Origin: Monosiga brevicollis MX1
Lineage: Eukaryota; Opisthokonta; Choanoflagellata; Craspedida; Salpingoecidae
NCBI RefSeq assembly: GCF_000002865.3
Contig: NW_001865047.1
Location: forward strand, 34,579 to 98,578
Direction of reading: 5' to 3'
DNA: 64,000 bases
Below, piece by piece: positions 10,721 to 22,640 of the stretch (its first letter is position 1; each line of letters begins with the position of its first letter). The notes under the pieces were generated by a model. That model did no database searches, was not told the origin of the DNA, and saw only the letters and a program-made list of their open reading frames with translations. The position numbers and the translations under genes are program-made.

Positions 10721-12409
10721 TTTTTTCGGTCATGCGAGCAGATTGCAAAGCGCCGGCAAACTGGAACTTGTGTGTACACTTGGACTGCCTTTTTGCCTGC
10801 CATGAACGCTGAAAAGCATCCCAAGCCCTTTGGCCACCCCAATCCAACCCCTCCGGCTATATCAAACCTATTCCCATTCAACTCACGTTCAGGGCCTAAC
10901 AGATCGTCCATGCCAATCAGTACTGGGTAAGCACGCCGAGCTCGGGGGAGTCTCACAAACATTGCCTGCTCTCCTCGTGGACCTAGTGCTCGCTTTTACA
11001 CTACCTTGTATTCTTCGCTGGAAGCGTCCTCAAGACTCGGCAGCCAGAGCCACCGCAAGGGCAGCCAAAACAGTCAGCACCATCAGCCCCGTCACGAGGA
11101 TCTCGAGCCGCATCAAACTCGCTCCGGCTCGCGCAAGGAGAAGCGGAGCAAGCGCGAGCACTAAAAGGGCAAAAAAAGCACAAGACACCTATCATTGCGA
11201 GCGTGCCTCGCGCTTGCACCAAAACCTTTTCTCAAATGCCCAACTGGCCGGCGAGCGTGATGAGCACAATGACGTGATTTCTTTGCTGCTCAAAGTAGCA
11301 GCTGTCCCGACTCCGATATCAAGGCGCTGTCTATACATGCTGTCTCAGTCAACGCTGGATCGATCTCTTGTGATGTCATAATGCCAGTATCACAGTCAAA
11401 TGCGTCGAAATAGATTGAGGAATTGAGGGCCGATCGTCGCCCGCCGGCTTCTCGGCGGCGCTCTTAAGGCTGAGCTAGCGCCTCTCGCGCAGCCGACGAT
11501 CCATAGCTTGCGACACCATGACTGGCTTGGACAAGGCTTCCTCAATTACGCCTACATACAGCTCGGCGATGACGTCGTCAATGTCATCGTTGGCATCAAG
11601 TCAGTCTCAACCTCAAGATATATTAGAGGGCCCACGGGCACCTACCCCTGGATGCTGGAGTTTTTGACCCGAGACGATTGGATGACCACGTGCTTTTGGA
11701 CCACTTGCTGCACGCCGGTCTGTCCCTTTGAGGTTTTGCTTTTTTGAATATCAACCTCCACGCCTGCCAGCTTTGTCAGGCCGGCGCCGTTGATAACCTT
11801 GACGAGGGCAACGAATCCCCCCCCCCCCTCCCCCATTTCCCTGACGGCCAGATTGGAAGCGGTAGGAGGAGTACGATCAAAGCCTACCCCGTCCAACTTT
11901 TAGATGGCCGAGTACAATGGGGCGTTGTTGTCTGGCTTTGAACGTTGGCCTGGAAGAGCGCCCCGACAGGCGCCGGGGCGAGTCACTGCACCTCGTCCAC
12001 AGATGTTACTTGAGAGGCGGTTTTATGAGCAGGATCAATGTTATTCTTTCCGCAATAGTTCTCAAGCGTGAGGTACTCGTCGGTAAAAGCAAATAAAAAG
12101 CCGGACGATGCAAATTGTTACAACCTTGACCGTGGCTTCCTTGGTAGAATTCACCCCCATCTTTATGGCCATCTTTTCTTCCATCTCCACATGGCAAGGA
12201 CTACCCGACCCTTTGCGTACATCAAGCCGCAAGCAGAAAAGTTGCGTCGATTTCACAACAAGAGCAATGCACCAGAGCAGCAGATTGTTGTTCCTGAGTT
12301 TCAGCACACTTGACTGTTTGAACGCAAATATCGTCGCTGCTTCGTCATGCATCAGACATCAATTGTTGCGCTGGGGCGTTCCTTGAACAAAACTTGTGTC
12401 ATCACAGGA
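10721..12409. other. No recognisable gene
   Basis: Open stretches of up to about 180 codons exist on the plus strand (10830-11381) but show no domain, no conserved splice structure and no homology I recognise. A run of C (about 11819-11829) and short inverted GC blocks near 11430-11480 are the only marked features. It may hold the remains of another duplicated copy. Confidence 0.5.
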
Positions 12410-15400
12410 TTAGGCTCGAAAGCATCGCGTGAGGATAGAATGCAAATCGTGAAACGCACAGTCCTCAAAGGCATTTGGCTCCATGCGCCATCCAGCACTA
12501 AAGAGGATACCCAGTGATGCCTTGCAACGCCTGTTTTTCTCGGCCAAAAGAACGGCTTGGGCTATCGTCAATCGATACCGTCGTGAGGAAAACACATAGC
12601 ACGAGCGCGGACAAGTGCTATCCCACCTTCTGGATTGGAGCTGTGGTACGTGCCGGGCTTGCGACTGGCACAAAGCAATCTGATGATCAACTAAATAAGG
12701 TTGAAAACAGAAGCATTCAATAAGTGAGACAGGCCATTGGGAATGAGGCCTAGTTGTTGTATCTCTAACCTGCTGATTAGTCTGCGGGCGACTGAGTTGA
12801 TAGCTGAGTGGGCTTTGATTTGTCTAAGATGTCAAATAGCATGGCTGTAAGTGAGACTAATTGACTTAAAGAAGATGAGCGAAAAGCAACATGATCCATC
12901 ACAAACGCTTTTAAAGCGCGGGTCAGAAAGTAGGCTGATCAAGCACGTTTGGTGCCACTGGAAGCAGCTTGCGACAAATGAGCAAAAGAAGGCTGTGGTT
13001 TTCAACTCGTATCCAAGTTGTTGCGGGCTAACCTCGTTCAGTGCATCCGCATCTACACCATGATTCAGAAGCATGTCCACAATAGCCAGGTGCTCAGACT
13101 GTGAAGCAACATGAAGTGCAGCCACCATTTCCTGTCAAGTCGCCCAAATCGAAATATCCACTTCTGTGAGCCTCGTTCTCAAGCATATCCACACGCAATG
13201 CCCAAAAGGGTCTGCTTGAAGGAAAAGGGTACAGCTCAAGGGCACATGCGTACGTACGAAAAAAAAGAGTATTCAGGTAAAACTTACCTTGCTATGAGCC
13301 TTCAAGCCAGCGTCATGCGTTAAGAGCATCTCCACCACCTCGGTACGACCATCAGAGCATGCCTTGTGCAATAGTGAACAGCCAAACTTTGTGGCCGATT
13401 GAATGCAACCAACAGCATAACGAAACATAGTTTGAGACATCCAAGTACACCATGGTCGGCTAGGCTGGCTGTTTCAAACACGAAGTGTGTTTGAAAAAGA
13501 TAAAGGCCGACGGACCTGGTCTCTGGCGACAATATCAGCCCCTTTCTTCATCAGCACCTCCAGCATTCCCACGTGGTTATAAACATAAGCACAGCACAGT
13601 GGCGTGCAACCAAGCTGAAGACGAAATGCCGTCGTGGTCGCCGGAAAGCACACGCGCACAGCCTGGTCAGTTGTACGACTGTCGCGCAAAAAGAATACAC
13701 ATGAAAAAAACCGAGATATAGCTAACGTTGCTTTTGGCTTCAATGTCGGCGCCATGCTTCAGCAGGGTCTCTGCCACCTTCACGTGATTCTTATCGGCAG
13801 CCACATGCAACGGCGTCATGCCAAACTGTGGGGTGGCTTGCATGCATCAGCAACGTGTCACAAGCGTACATCATAGTCAGATGTACAGGCCCACGCACTC
13901 AAACGCAAGAGCAGGACACAGAGAATTGCTAACTAGCCTCATTCTTGGCATCAATATCAGCGCCACGGTTCAGCAGGGTCTCTGCTACCTCTACGTGATT
14001 CCTCAGGCAAGCCTCGTGCAATGGCGTGTAGCCATACTAAGGAATTTAGCATTTTTGTCAGTTCTACAGACTGGCACACTCAAATCCCACTCAATAAAAA
14101 GAAGCAGAAAAATAGTGTCTTGCCTCCTCCCTGGTGTCGATATCAGCGCCATGCTTCAGCAAGGTCTCTGCGACCTCAACGAGATTATTTATGCAAGCCT
14201 GGTGCAACGGCGTGAAGCCATACTAAGGAAGATAGCATTCAGTTAGGTTGTACACGCTGGCGCACTCAAAACGCACCTGCGGACCTGCGGACCTGTGGAA
14301 AGAAACAGAGAAATGCTGACTTGCCTTATTCCTGGCTTCAATATCAGCGCCTTGCTTCAGCAGGATTTCTACCAGATCCACTTGATTATGTAAGCAAGCG
14401 TAGTACAATGGCGTGTTGTCATTCTGAGGGATTCAGCAAGACACAACACACCACGCATGTACAGCCTTGTTAGTTTCACAGTCTGGCGTACTCAAAACAC
14501 ACCCAACAGAGCAAAACACAGTGAAGCGCCAACTAACGTTGTTCTTGGCTTCAATGTTAGCGCCATGCTTCAGCAAGGTCTCTGCCACCTCAACGTGATT
14601 CCTATTGGCAGCCACATACAACGGCGTCATCACCAAACTGTGGAGTGGCTTGCATGCACCAGACATGTATCACAAGCGTACATCATGGTCAGATGTACAG
14701 GCCCACGCACTCAAACGCAAGAGCAGGACACAGAGAATTGCTAACTAGCCTCATTCTTGGCATCAATATCAGCGCCACGGTTCAGCAGGGTCTCTGCTAC
14801 CTCTACGTGATTCCTCAGGCAAGCCTCGTGCAATGGCGTGTAGCCATACTAAGGAATTTAGCATTTTTGTCAGTTCTACAGACTGGCACACTCAAATCCC
14901 ACTCAATAAAAAGAAGCAGAAAAATAGTGTCTTGCCTCCTCCCTGGTGTCGATATCAGCGCCATGCTTCAGCAAGGTCTCTGCGACCTCAACGAGATTAT
15001 TTATGCAAGCCTGGTGCAACGGCGTGAAGCCATACTAAGGAAGATAGCATTCAGTTAGGTTGTACACGCTGGCGCACTCAAAACGCACCTGCGGACCTGC
15101 GGACCTGTGGAAAGAAACAGAGAAATGCTGACTTGCCTTATTCCTGGCTTCAATATCAGCGCCTTGCTTCAGCAGGATTTCTACCAGATCCACTTGATTA
15201 TGTAAGCAAGCGTAGTACAATGGCGTGTTGTCATTCTGAGGGATTCAGCAAGACACAACACACCATGCATGAACAGCCTGGTCAGTTGCACATGCTGGCG
15301 TACATGAAATGATAACATTATACTTTTAGCAGCAACAAAGAAGGGCAAACTTGCCTCGTCCTTGTTCTCGATATTAGCGCCATGCTTCAGCGACATGGCC

Positions 15401-15450
15401 ACTGCTTCGATGCAATCGCCAAAGCAAGTCAAGTGCACTGGCTGAATGAA
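12410..15450 (-). CDS. Multi-exon ankyrin-repeat protein with higher-order exon duplication
   Basis: Fourteen exons are visible: 15450-15355, 15235-15137, 15034-14936, 14848-14750, 14637-14538, 14423-14325, 14222-14124, 14036-13938, 13825-13727, 13614-13516, 13386-13288, 13131-13033, 12690-12627 and 12561-12410. Most internal exons are exactly 99 nt, phase 0, one 33-residue ankyrin repeat each (e.g. [26 protein letters not shown]). Four consecutive exons form an 812-bp unit present twice. Exon 14637-14538 is 100 nt, one base longer than its sister (13825-13727), and would break the frame. The C-terminal exons ([17 protein letters not shown], then SAGWRMEP) match the short ankyrin gene. Seven introns appear to start with GC. 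The true first exon was not found; a weak candidate lies near 15923-15720. Ankyrin arrays bind protein partners; no catalytic domain is seen. Confidence 0.75.
13866..14453 (-). repeat. Tandem duplication unit, copy 1 (period 812 bp)
   Basis: Almost identical to 14678-15265 through both exons and introns. The encoded repeats are identical residue for residue. The flanking exons (13825-13727 and 14637-14538) are also paired at about the same spacing but have diverged, so either the duplication is older with recent gene conversion of its core, or only the core was copied recently. Confidence 0.9.
14678..15265 (-). repeat. Tandem duplication unit, copy 2 (period 812 bp)
   Basis: Second copy of the block at 13866-14453. 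Only isolated substitutions separate the copies near the borders, such as CATAGTCAG versus CATGGTCAG at the left edge. Confidence 0.9.
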
Positions 15451-15979
15451 CTGCGATTCTTTTTCAGCATGTCACGTGAATGCAGTTTGCATGAGCACAA
15501 GTGAGTTGTTCGTCCCCTAAAATAAGCATCGACTCACACAAAACCCAGTGTTGTTGAAATTGGTAGCAGATCAAACGTGCTTCAAATCTAGTAGCGCCTC
15601 TGTTCTACGTGAATCGGAAAAACCACTCAAAAAAATCATGAACAGCTTCCCCCCCCATCGGAGAATCTCAGCTAAAGTGGCCCAGATGAACTTGCTTTCG
15701 AGCTGACGAAGCACCAAAACTGCTAAGAAGGATACCTGGCGACAAGCCAAACGCCTAGCAGTAAAAGAAAGCTGTACCAAAGAGAACAACATGTGCAGAA
15801 CAAACCACTCCAAACCCCGTCCTCGTCCTCGACTCGAAATTCCGCTTCAAAAATGCCACTCGAGACCGTGGGAAATGACGATCTAAGGGATCTGTGCGCC
15901 CAAAATAGACGATGACGTTTCAATCTTCTGTTTTAAGAAAAAGGCATGTTTTTTGTGGATCAATAGATTCCTTTCAAGC
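15451..15979. other. Probable 5' part of the large ankyrin gene, exons unresolved
   Basis: The minus strand holds an open stretch from an ATG at 15923 (MKRHRLFWAH) with a GTATCC donor-like site near 15735, and a second open stretch (15720-15571) after an acceptor. Neither shows an ankyrin motif and I cannot tie them to the first sure exon at 15450. Confidence 0.35.
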
Positions 15980-16210
15980 ACAACTTATCGGCTTTAGTAA
16001 TTACTAAAAATCGAAAACGAGTGTAACTCGATACTTACTGAAGTTTAGTAAGTGATGGCAAATATCGGTCAACCCAAGCACTTATCTATCTGGATTTACT
16101 AAAGAGGCATCGATAAGTTCGAACTTATCAAGAGTACTTATCGTTTTTGATCGTTTTCGATTACTTATCGATTGCACTCCTCACATCAGAAAAAGCACTT
16201 ATTTTCGATT
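15980..16210. promoter_or_regulatory. AT-rich cluster of ACTTATC motifs and perfect palindromes
   Basis: Within about 230 bp there are five direct copies of ACTTATC and one inverted copy. There are two perfect palindromes: TTTAGTAATTACTAAA (15993-16008) and GATAAGTTCGAACTTATC (16112-16129). Further TTTAGTAA/TTACTAAA half-sites lie between them. The stretch is much more AT-rich than its surroundings and lies upstream of the large ankyrin gene and downstream of the fibrinogen-like gene (both minus strand). It could be a transcription-factor array or a replication-related site. No factor is assigned. Confidence 0.5.
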
Positions 16211-16329
16211 TTCACGAGCCTTGGAAGGAATCTAATGCCACATGCCGCTTGGGCGCTGCATCGCAATGGCATCAAGCAGCACTAGCAGCACTACGGCCCT
16301 CGCCGAGTTGAGGAAGTACGAGGTTTCCA

Positions 16330-16840
16330 CCAGCTTCATGGACGCTCAAGCCCCCTCCCTCTTCCTATTCTGCGCCAAACGACTCACCTGGCCAACGGTC
16401 TCGGGTGACAGTTGCGAAGGCAGATATACTTTGTCGTCCAAGCGCACGCTTACGTCTGTGAGGCGAGATCAGTAGCCTTACAATAAAACCAAAAAGTGGC
16501 AGCGATGCTCTCAACCAAAGCGTTCTGGCGTTGCCACAGACCTCGACCAGGAGAGTCACGTACCACGCACGAGCGATCAACCACCACACACAAAGCAAAA
16601 CACGTCGAACAGCCCGCTGACGAGCATGAAAAATGAAAAATGCATTGATTGACATGGGATGTTCAACCTGTTTTTTTTTTTTTTTTTTTTTTTCAGGAGG
16701 GGTTCATGTTGTTGTGACGTCTAAAAATCGTCAAAACGGTCATACGAGCAAATTTCGCTATAAAACTGACACATCGGGGAACTGTACTCGACGTTGTGCG
16801 CCTGCCGCTTCCCGTCGAGGAACCTTCTCGTACACAATGT
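16330..16840 (-). repeat. Ankyrin-gene upstream segment, copy C (most diverged)
   Basis: Shares blocks with copies A and B, including GGCGAGATCAGTAGCCTTAC-like sequence, the CGACCAGGAGAGTC block and the GTCATACGAGCAAATTTC block. No ankyrin first exon is recognisable next to it. A T run (about 16671-16694) interrupts it. Confidence 0.7.
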
Positions 16841-17053
16841 GTGTGTTCAATTACCGGATTATCTGTACGGTCCCGCTGACCATATGTGACATTAAATTTT
16901 TTTTCTTTTGGATGTTTCCCATCCTGTTTTCTATCGCTTTCTCCTGTGAGAGAATTGCGACCGCTTTACTGTTTCAGCTCAAGTTGTCTTTCAATAGTAT
17001 TTCACAAAGAGACGGGGGGTGATTGGAACAGTCCCACGAAAGAATACAAGCCT

Positions 17054-20000
17054 TCATTGTCGGCGTACGAAGATGGCGTGCGAGTTCCAGTTCGAAACGT
17101 TATCGTTACTGAATCCCCAGTTGTGGGCATTGATGGCGTAGATATCGTCCCCCGAGACAACCCCAGCGTAGCTAGATAAGTGAAGCAAAAGCACAACATT
17201 CAGGTCAGCACATGGTTTTGAATCAGTTCACTATGTCACGTAAACAGAGCAGGGCGTTGAACATACCCAGCACCGAGGCCACCGTTTGTGAGACAGTTCG
17301 TGCTTGAATGAGGCTGTAAGACACCCCAGCCCACGATGGCACCAGCATAGCCTGAGTAAAGGTTCCCGCAACCTGCGATGGCTGTGTAAGAGATGGTCTC
17401 ATCGGGTACAAACATGCCAAATTTTGTGTTGGCACACTCCACATATAAGCCGTTGTTAATCGAGGTGCTATCCAGGTTTGCAATGCCACCAAAGAGCTTG
17501 GCACCATCGGTGACGGCCTCACATTTGTAAATCACGCTGTGCAGCGAATCATACTGCGTTGGATGACGCCAGCCAAGGTTCTTGCTCGGGTCGTTGACCG
17601 ACCGAATCATCACATCCGAAAAAGGCACACCGACATAAGCTGGGCCCAACGCATTGATGTCAGCCATGGTTTCCGTGCTCCCCACCAGGCTGGCATGACG
17701 CCAGGCATCCCAATTTTTGCTGTTGAGCGTGGCGTCGTTGCCCTTGACAATGGCCACCAGCGTCCAACCGCCTGACTCAGTCGTCTGCGCCACAGTGTAA
17801 CGTTATCTTAATGCCAAGGTTCAACAAGTGCCATCGCAAGTTGAACCGGAACGTACCATGTCGCAGTAAACCTTGCTAGAAAACAGTGAGTCTTGGGCCC
17901 GGTTGAACAGCCAGTAGCTGCCGGAGGTGGTCTGTCCAAACAGCTGCTGGGCACTCCGGCAATCGGAAGCCGCAGCCAGCTCACTGGATCCGTCTCCACC
18001 CATGTCCGTCACGCTGCCTTGAGTAAACTCGCACCAAACCTAGGTCGGGCCCGAGGCCATCGTGAAGGACATCGTGTCAGTTATATCTAACCATGAGTTC
18101 TTCGATGATGGCAATTAGCGCCGCAGCAGTTGATGTTCTCTCACCTGCACCGGCGTGGCTGCCAGTGTCCGACGTAGCCAATATTTGCCAGAGGTGGTTG
18201 CTTGAAACTCAAAAGCCAGCTGCTCACACGAAAGACCAGCCGTCGCTGCGGTGCTTCCGTTGCCGGCGTTCCAAAAAGCTGATATGGATACACGATCTGG
18301 CAAGTGGCGAACCCAAGCACCGTGGGCCTTGAAATTGGCCACTTTGGCGTTACCAGCGCCCCACCAGTGTGCGTTGATGGCGTACAAATGAGTACCGGAA
18401 GAGACGTCTACATACCCGCCTAGCAAAGAGCCGAAGGAGTTGTTGAGATAAATGCTTGTTACAAAGTGATTGAGCAATGGCTGTGTAAAACCGAGAGAGC
18501 GTCGCACGCAAAACAGCACGAGCTAGGCGGTTCTGCAACGAGCAAGATATGACCCAACGCGCAATACGACAAAGAGGGGAACACAACATCAAATGCCAGC
18601 CTGTATCACTGACCAAACATGCCAAAGTTTGTCAGACAATGAACGCGGATTCCATCATCCGAACCATAGGTCCGAGTACCGTTAACAGCTATGCCGTATC
18701 CAAATACACCAAGGGCATGGTTGCGATTGGCACCGCTGCATCCAAAACGGGTATACGAACTTGTTCCCGTCGTGTCTGGTACCAAGAAGCCATAGCGCCG
18801 CTCAGCTACTGCGCTACACATGCGCATGCTAGTAATGAAATCACCGTCGCCGCTTCCCCAGTACTCCAAATCAGTGGGTGAGCCTGCAAGCAGGATCCCG
18901 TTGTCGCGGAAACGGCACTCGTTCACGATGACCTGGGTAGATGGTTCAGTGCTGGGCATGTGATAGGCGAGTAATCGTGTTGGCATGGCAAGAGAGCGAA
19001 TCATCACGTCCTCCACTTCCGCCGAGTAGTAGCCGGTTCCTAAGCCGTTTGCGTCTGCGGTATCGAAAATTTGATTCAGGTACACGCCATACTTGAGGTT
19101 GCGCCAGTTGCGTGAGTTGAGGGTACCGTCGAGCGCGCCTGATTTGGCCGTCAACTCCCAACCACCACCAAGCGACTTTTGATCGCAAAACACTTCGCGA
19201 GCTTCGTTGTACTTTGTATCCCACACCCAAGCACTGGTACTCTTGAGGGCGGCATGGGGAAAGAACATCTTGATGTGGCTGCAGCTGCGTGACCAGCGCT
19301 TGGCAGTGGTACCGTCTGAGCCCAAGCTGACTCCGGCGGCAGACATGTCACACCACACTGGCATTGCTTGCCCGGGTCCAGGTGTCTCATCTGTTCAGGC
19401 GCCGTCCGGGAATGAGAAGATCCAAGATTCACAAACAAACAACCGAACAAACCAGCAATCCACCCCTGAGCAAATTTAGGTCCAAATAATGGAAAAAGAA
19501 CAGGCACTCACCAGCAAAGATCCATCGCAGGCCCGAGTCGGAAAAACCAAAGCGCTCCTTGATAGTCTGGCACGACAAGCCAGCCCGAATCTTGCTTGAG
19601 CCGTCCCCACCCCAACTCACGGGCGCGTGGTCACGCAAAAAAACACCGTGAGAATTCCACGCATTTGTGTAATTGTTGCCGGCACTCCACCTAAACCGCA
19701 CAAACACCAGAGGAAACACTTCAGGGTAAGGCTTTTTGTGGCAGCTCAAGCGATGAATGGTCATTTTGCCTCGAGTTCACCACGCAAAAACGAGCAGATA
19801 CAAATATACCAGTGAGCATTAAGAGCATAAACATCATCTCCACTTGAGCCGGGCCTAAGGCTGTAACCCGAACCGACGCCAAAATTGGTGACACACTGTT
19901 TGCATCAGGAAGTGGACCAGAGATGAGATGCAGAGCGAAATTGCTGGATAGCATCGCAATGACACCAAGCGAGGTGCGAATGTGAGCAAACCTCAAAAAT

Positions 20001-20813
20001 GTTATCACGTTGAGTATCCGTATCTTGCACCGTGGGACCAAGGGAGGCCGGGATAGCAGCTCCAACCACCCCCAGCGAATGCCCGGTGACGATTGAGGGG
20101 CAACCTAGGTAGCCCGAATACTAGGTAAGACGGCATGTTGAGAAATCGTCGTGTTATGCAGCATGAGTGCGTTCGCAGGTGGTCGTAATATCGAAGTGGA
20201 GACGACGCAGCTCAACTCCAGACTCACATTCAAGGCGGTGGTATCGCCCAGCAACATGCCATATTTGAGTCGAGTGCAGCCCCGGTAGTGGTTGTTGCCG
20301 TAAGGGGCACCTGATCAAAACAGCAACATGGCATACCAGGACAGTGAGCACCCAACTCAAGTCGAGTGTCACCCTTATTGCAGCCGCTGCATATCCAAGG
20401 ACCGGCACGGTTGCGAAACTGACCTGGGTAGTCGAGATTATGCACAGCACCAAACAGTAGCTGGCCGTCATCGACGGAATTACAGGCTCGAACAACACTC
20501 CTCAAATTAGCATGTTGGGTGGGGTGGCGCCAGCCCATGTTGCGATCCGGAGCGGTCAGCGAGCGCACCATGACTAAAAAAGACCACGGGGCATGAATAG
20601 AACGGTTTCGGAAGGCCAGTCTGTCGAAGCGTATAGAAAGGACGAGACGCTGAGGTGCGCATTGTCCTGGTTGGTGCCTTGCAAGTATCAGACTCACCGT
20701 CGGTGAACGGCGTGGTGCTATAAGCAGGGCCAAGCGCATTTTCGTCGCTCAAGCTAGCAGTGGATCCGATCTCGTCGCCATCGCGCCATCTGAGAAAGTA
20801 GAAACGAAGCAAC

Positions 20814-20845
<32 letters not shown>

Positions 20846-21936
20846 AGATTTGGCTAGGTGAATGACCAAGCTCAAACAGACAATCGCAACGCTCCTTCCA
20901 CGCGGAAACCGTGACTTGATTTACGTACTGGGCAGTGTTGAGGCCGTTCATAACTGCGTCCTGGCCCTTGACCTTGGCCACCAGCGTCCAGCCGCCGCCT
21001 GATTTTGATGAGCAAGCGGTGTCGCGAGACCTCACGTGAACATGTCACACTTCATCCCAAATGCAAAAGCAAGTCGGCGTGATGTACCTTCCGTCTCCAT
21101 GTCGCAATAGACTAGGGCGGGCAGGGCGTTTTCAGCTTCGATCCAGTAGACACCACTGATATGAGGCGCGCGCTCTGGAAAATACTGCAGGATCGAACTG
21201 CAGGACACGGCCGGCGAAGAGGAGCTCGAGCCCGAGCCAGTGAATTGGCCATCAAAGACGCAATACTCCTGGACTTTAGTGTTCGTGGCATCAGCTGCCA
21301 ACCATATCGAGTGACCCATGCACGTGAGACATTTGGACGAGTACCACAACAGCACTGACTGCCGTCAACAAAAGAGGGAGGGCCGGTGGGCAGTACGCAC
21401 TCGGGTCAAGATTGAGGCCTGCGTTGATCCAATAAAGCCCACGCTCGGTGTGGGTGCGTTTGAAGAAACGCTGCAACATGCCACAACTCACGGCGGGCGC
21501 GTGAACGCTGCCGTCACCACCGGCAGAAAAGCGCGAAGCAGATTGGATGCAGTACTCCTGGTGGAGCACTTCGCCCTCTCGCTGAATCCAATAGAGGCCA
21601 TCTGTCGTGACGGCCACACGCTCGCACCCGGCCGCGGGCAAGCTCGGAGTTATACCGCCTGCGTATGCAAAGCTGAAATCAGTCCGACGCAGACGGCGGG
21701 AAAGACCAACGCTATTCAATTTCAATACCTAGTTGTGTGCGTAGCTCTGATAGCTCTTGGATCACGTCGATCCCATTCAGCAGAAGACGTGCATGACCAC
21801 CCTTTGATGAGCTGTTGATAATGAGGTTCCCGTCCAGATCGACCTCTATGATGGCCCCATCGCTGGCCAAAGCAGTGTGAACCATTGCCTGGTCCATCAC
21901 CACAAGCAGACTGCACACAACCCAAAGCAGCTTCAT
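17054..21936 (-). CDS. Secreted protein with three tandem fibrinogen-like (GGGWTLVA) modules
   Basis: The start at 21936 gives a signal peptide (MKLLWVVCSLLVVMDQAMV) followed by a short helical region ending at a GT donor (exon 21936-21729). About two cysteine-containing linker exons follow (DGLYWIQ, GVYWIEA, VYCDMETE). Three modules come next, each with GGW followed by a WTLVA-like strand: GGGWTLVAKVKG near 20998, GGGWELTAKSG near 19160 and SGGWTLVAIVKG near 17784. Each runs through NALGPAY, GWRHPTQ, LFGG, a CLTN cysteine and an INAHWW segment. Module 1 is split over many exons (20998-20929, 20789-20698, 20573-20424, 20310-20228, 20120-19992 and others). Module 3 is almost one exon (17784-17267) plus the last exon 17171-17054 ending NSHAIFVRRQ. 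The pattern resembles fibrinogen-related or intelectin-type lectin domains, so extracellular glycan or bacterial binding is likely by inference. Exons of module 2 are only partly placed. Confidence 0.75.
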
Positions 21937-22099
21937 GGCAACCTGGCACATCAATACTATCATCACGGGGAAGGTTCACATGTCAAAAAAAAAAAAAAAA
22001 AAAAATCCGTGTGGTTGCACAAACACAAAATTGACATTTGGATGTTACATGGATGGATGGATTCTTTTTTGGAAACTTCTTCCTGCTTTTAGAAAGGAG

Positions 22100-22640
22100 G
22101 TTTTGAATTTTTTTTTTCTTCTGATCCCAGGCGCGATCCTCGGCCCCTCAGCTCGGATGTGATGCCTGTTGTCAAGCACAGAGGTCTACGCCTAGACGCA
22201 GCGCGCGGCGATGATCGCTGTTAGGCTTCCTTGGGGGCAGCCGCAAGGGCTGCAGCAACGTCGACATAGGTTCTGCGAACAAAGTGATGCAGCTCGTTGT
22301 CCATTTCAGACTCGCAGCCAAACGTCTGTGTCTCTAGATCGCTGCACCATGCGTTGTCGCCGGGTAGCTTGTTGATCTGGTAGTGCACGCCATTCCAAGT
22401 ATTGATGCCGTGAAAAAAGCGAAAGTAGAGGTTGGGGGGGTTGTCCCACACGCCGGAAGGGACCTTGGCCCGACGAATATCCATGATGAAGAACGAATCC
22501 TCTGATTTCCCTTGGGCGCGGTATTGGATGGGCGCCACAGTAGGGGTCTTGAAGACCATCACCGTGCCCTCAATACCGAAACCGCTTTTCGCTGAGCAAA
22601 AGGGACCAAGACCAAGGACAATGAGAACGATGGCAGTCAT
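22100..22640 (-). repeat. Source copy of a duplicated glycosyltransferase 3' end
   Basis: This segment (last exon, 3' flank and the end of the preceding intron of the gene at 22221-23656) reappears at about 27655-28190 with high identity, in the same orientation. Confidence 0.85.

Noticed and set aside
12900-15450. Regular short repeats at about 100-200 bp spacing resembling a CRISPR array
   Set aside because: The repeated parts are 99-nt ankyrin exons separated by introns with splice signals; unit lengths and the eukaryotic context do not fit CRISPR.
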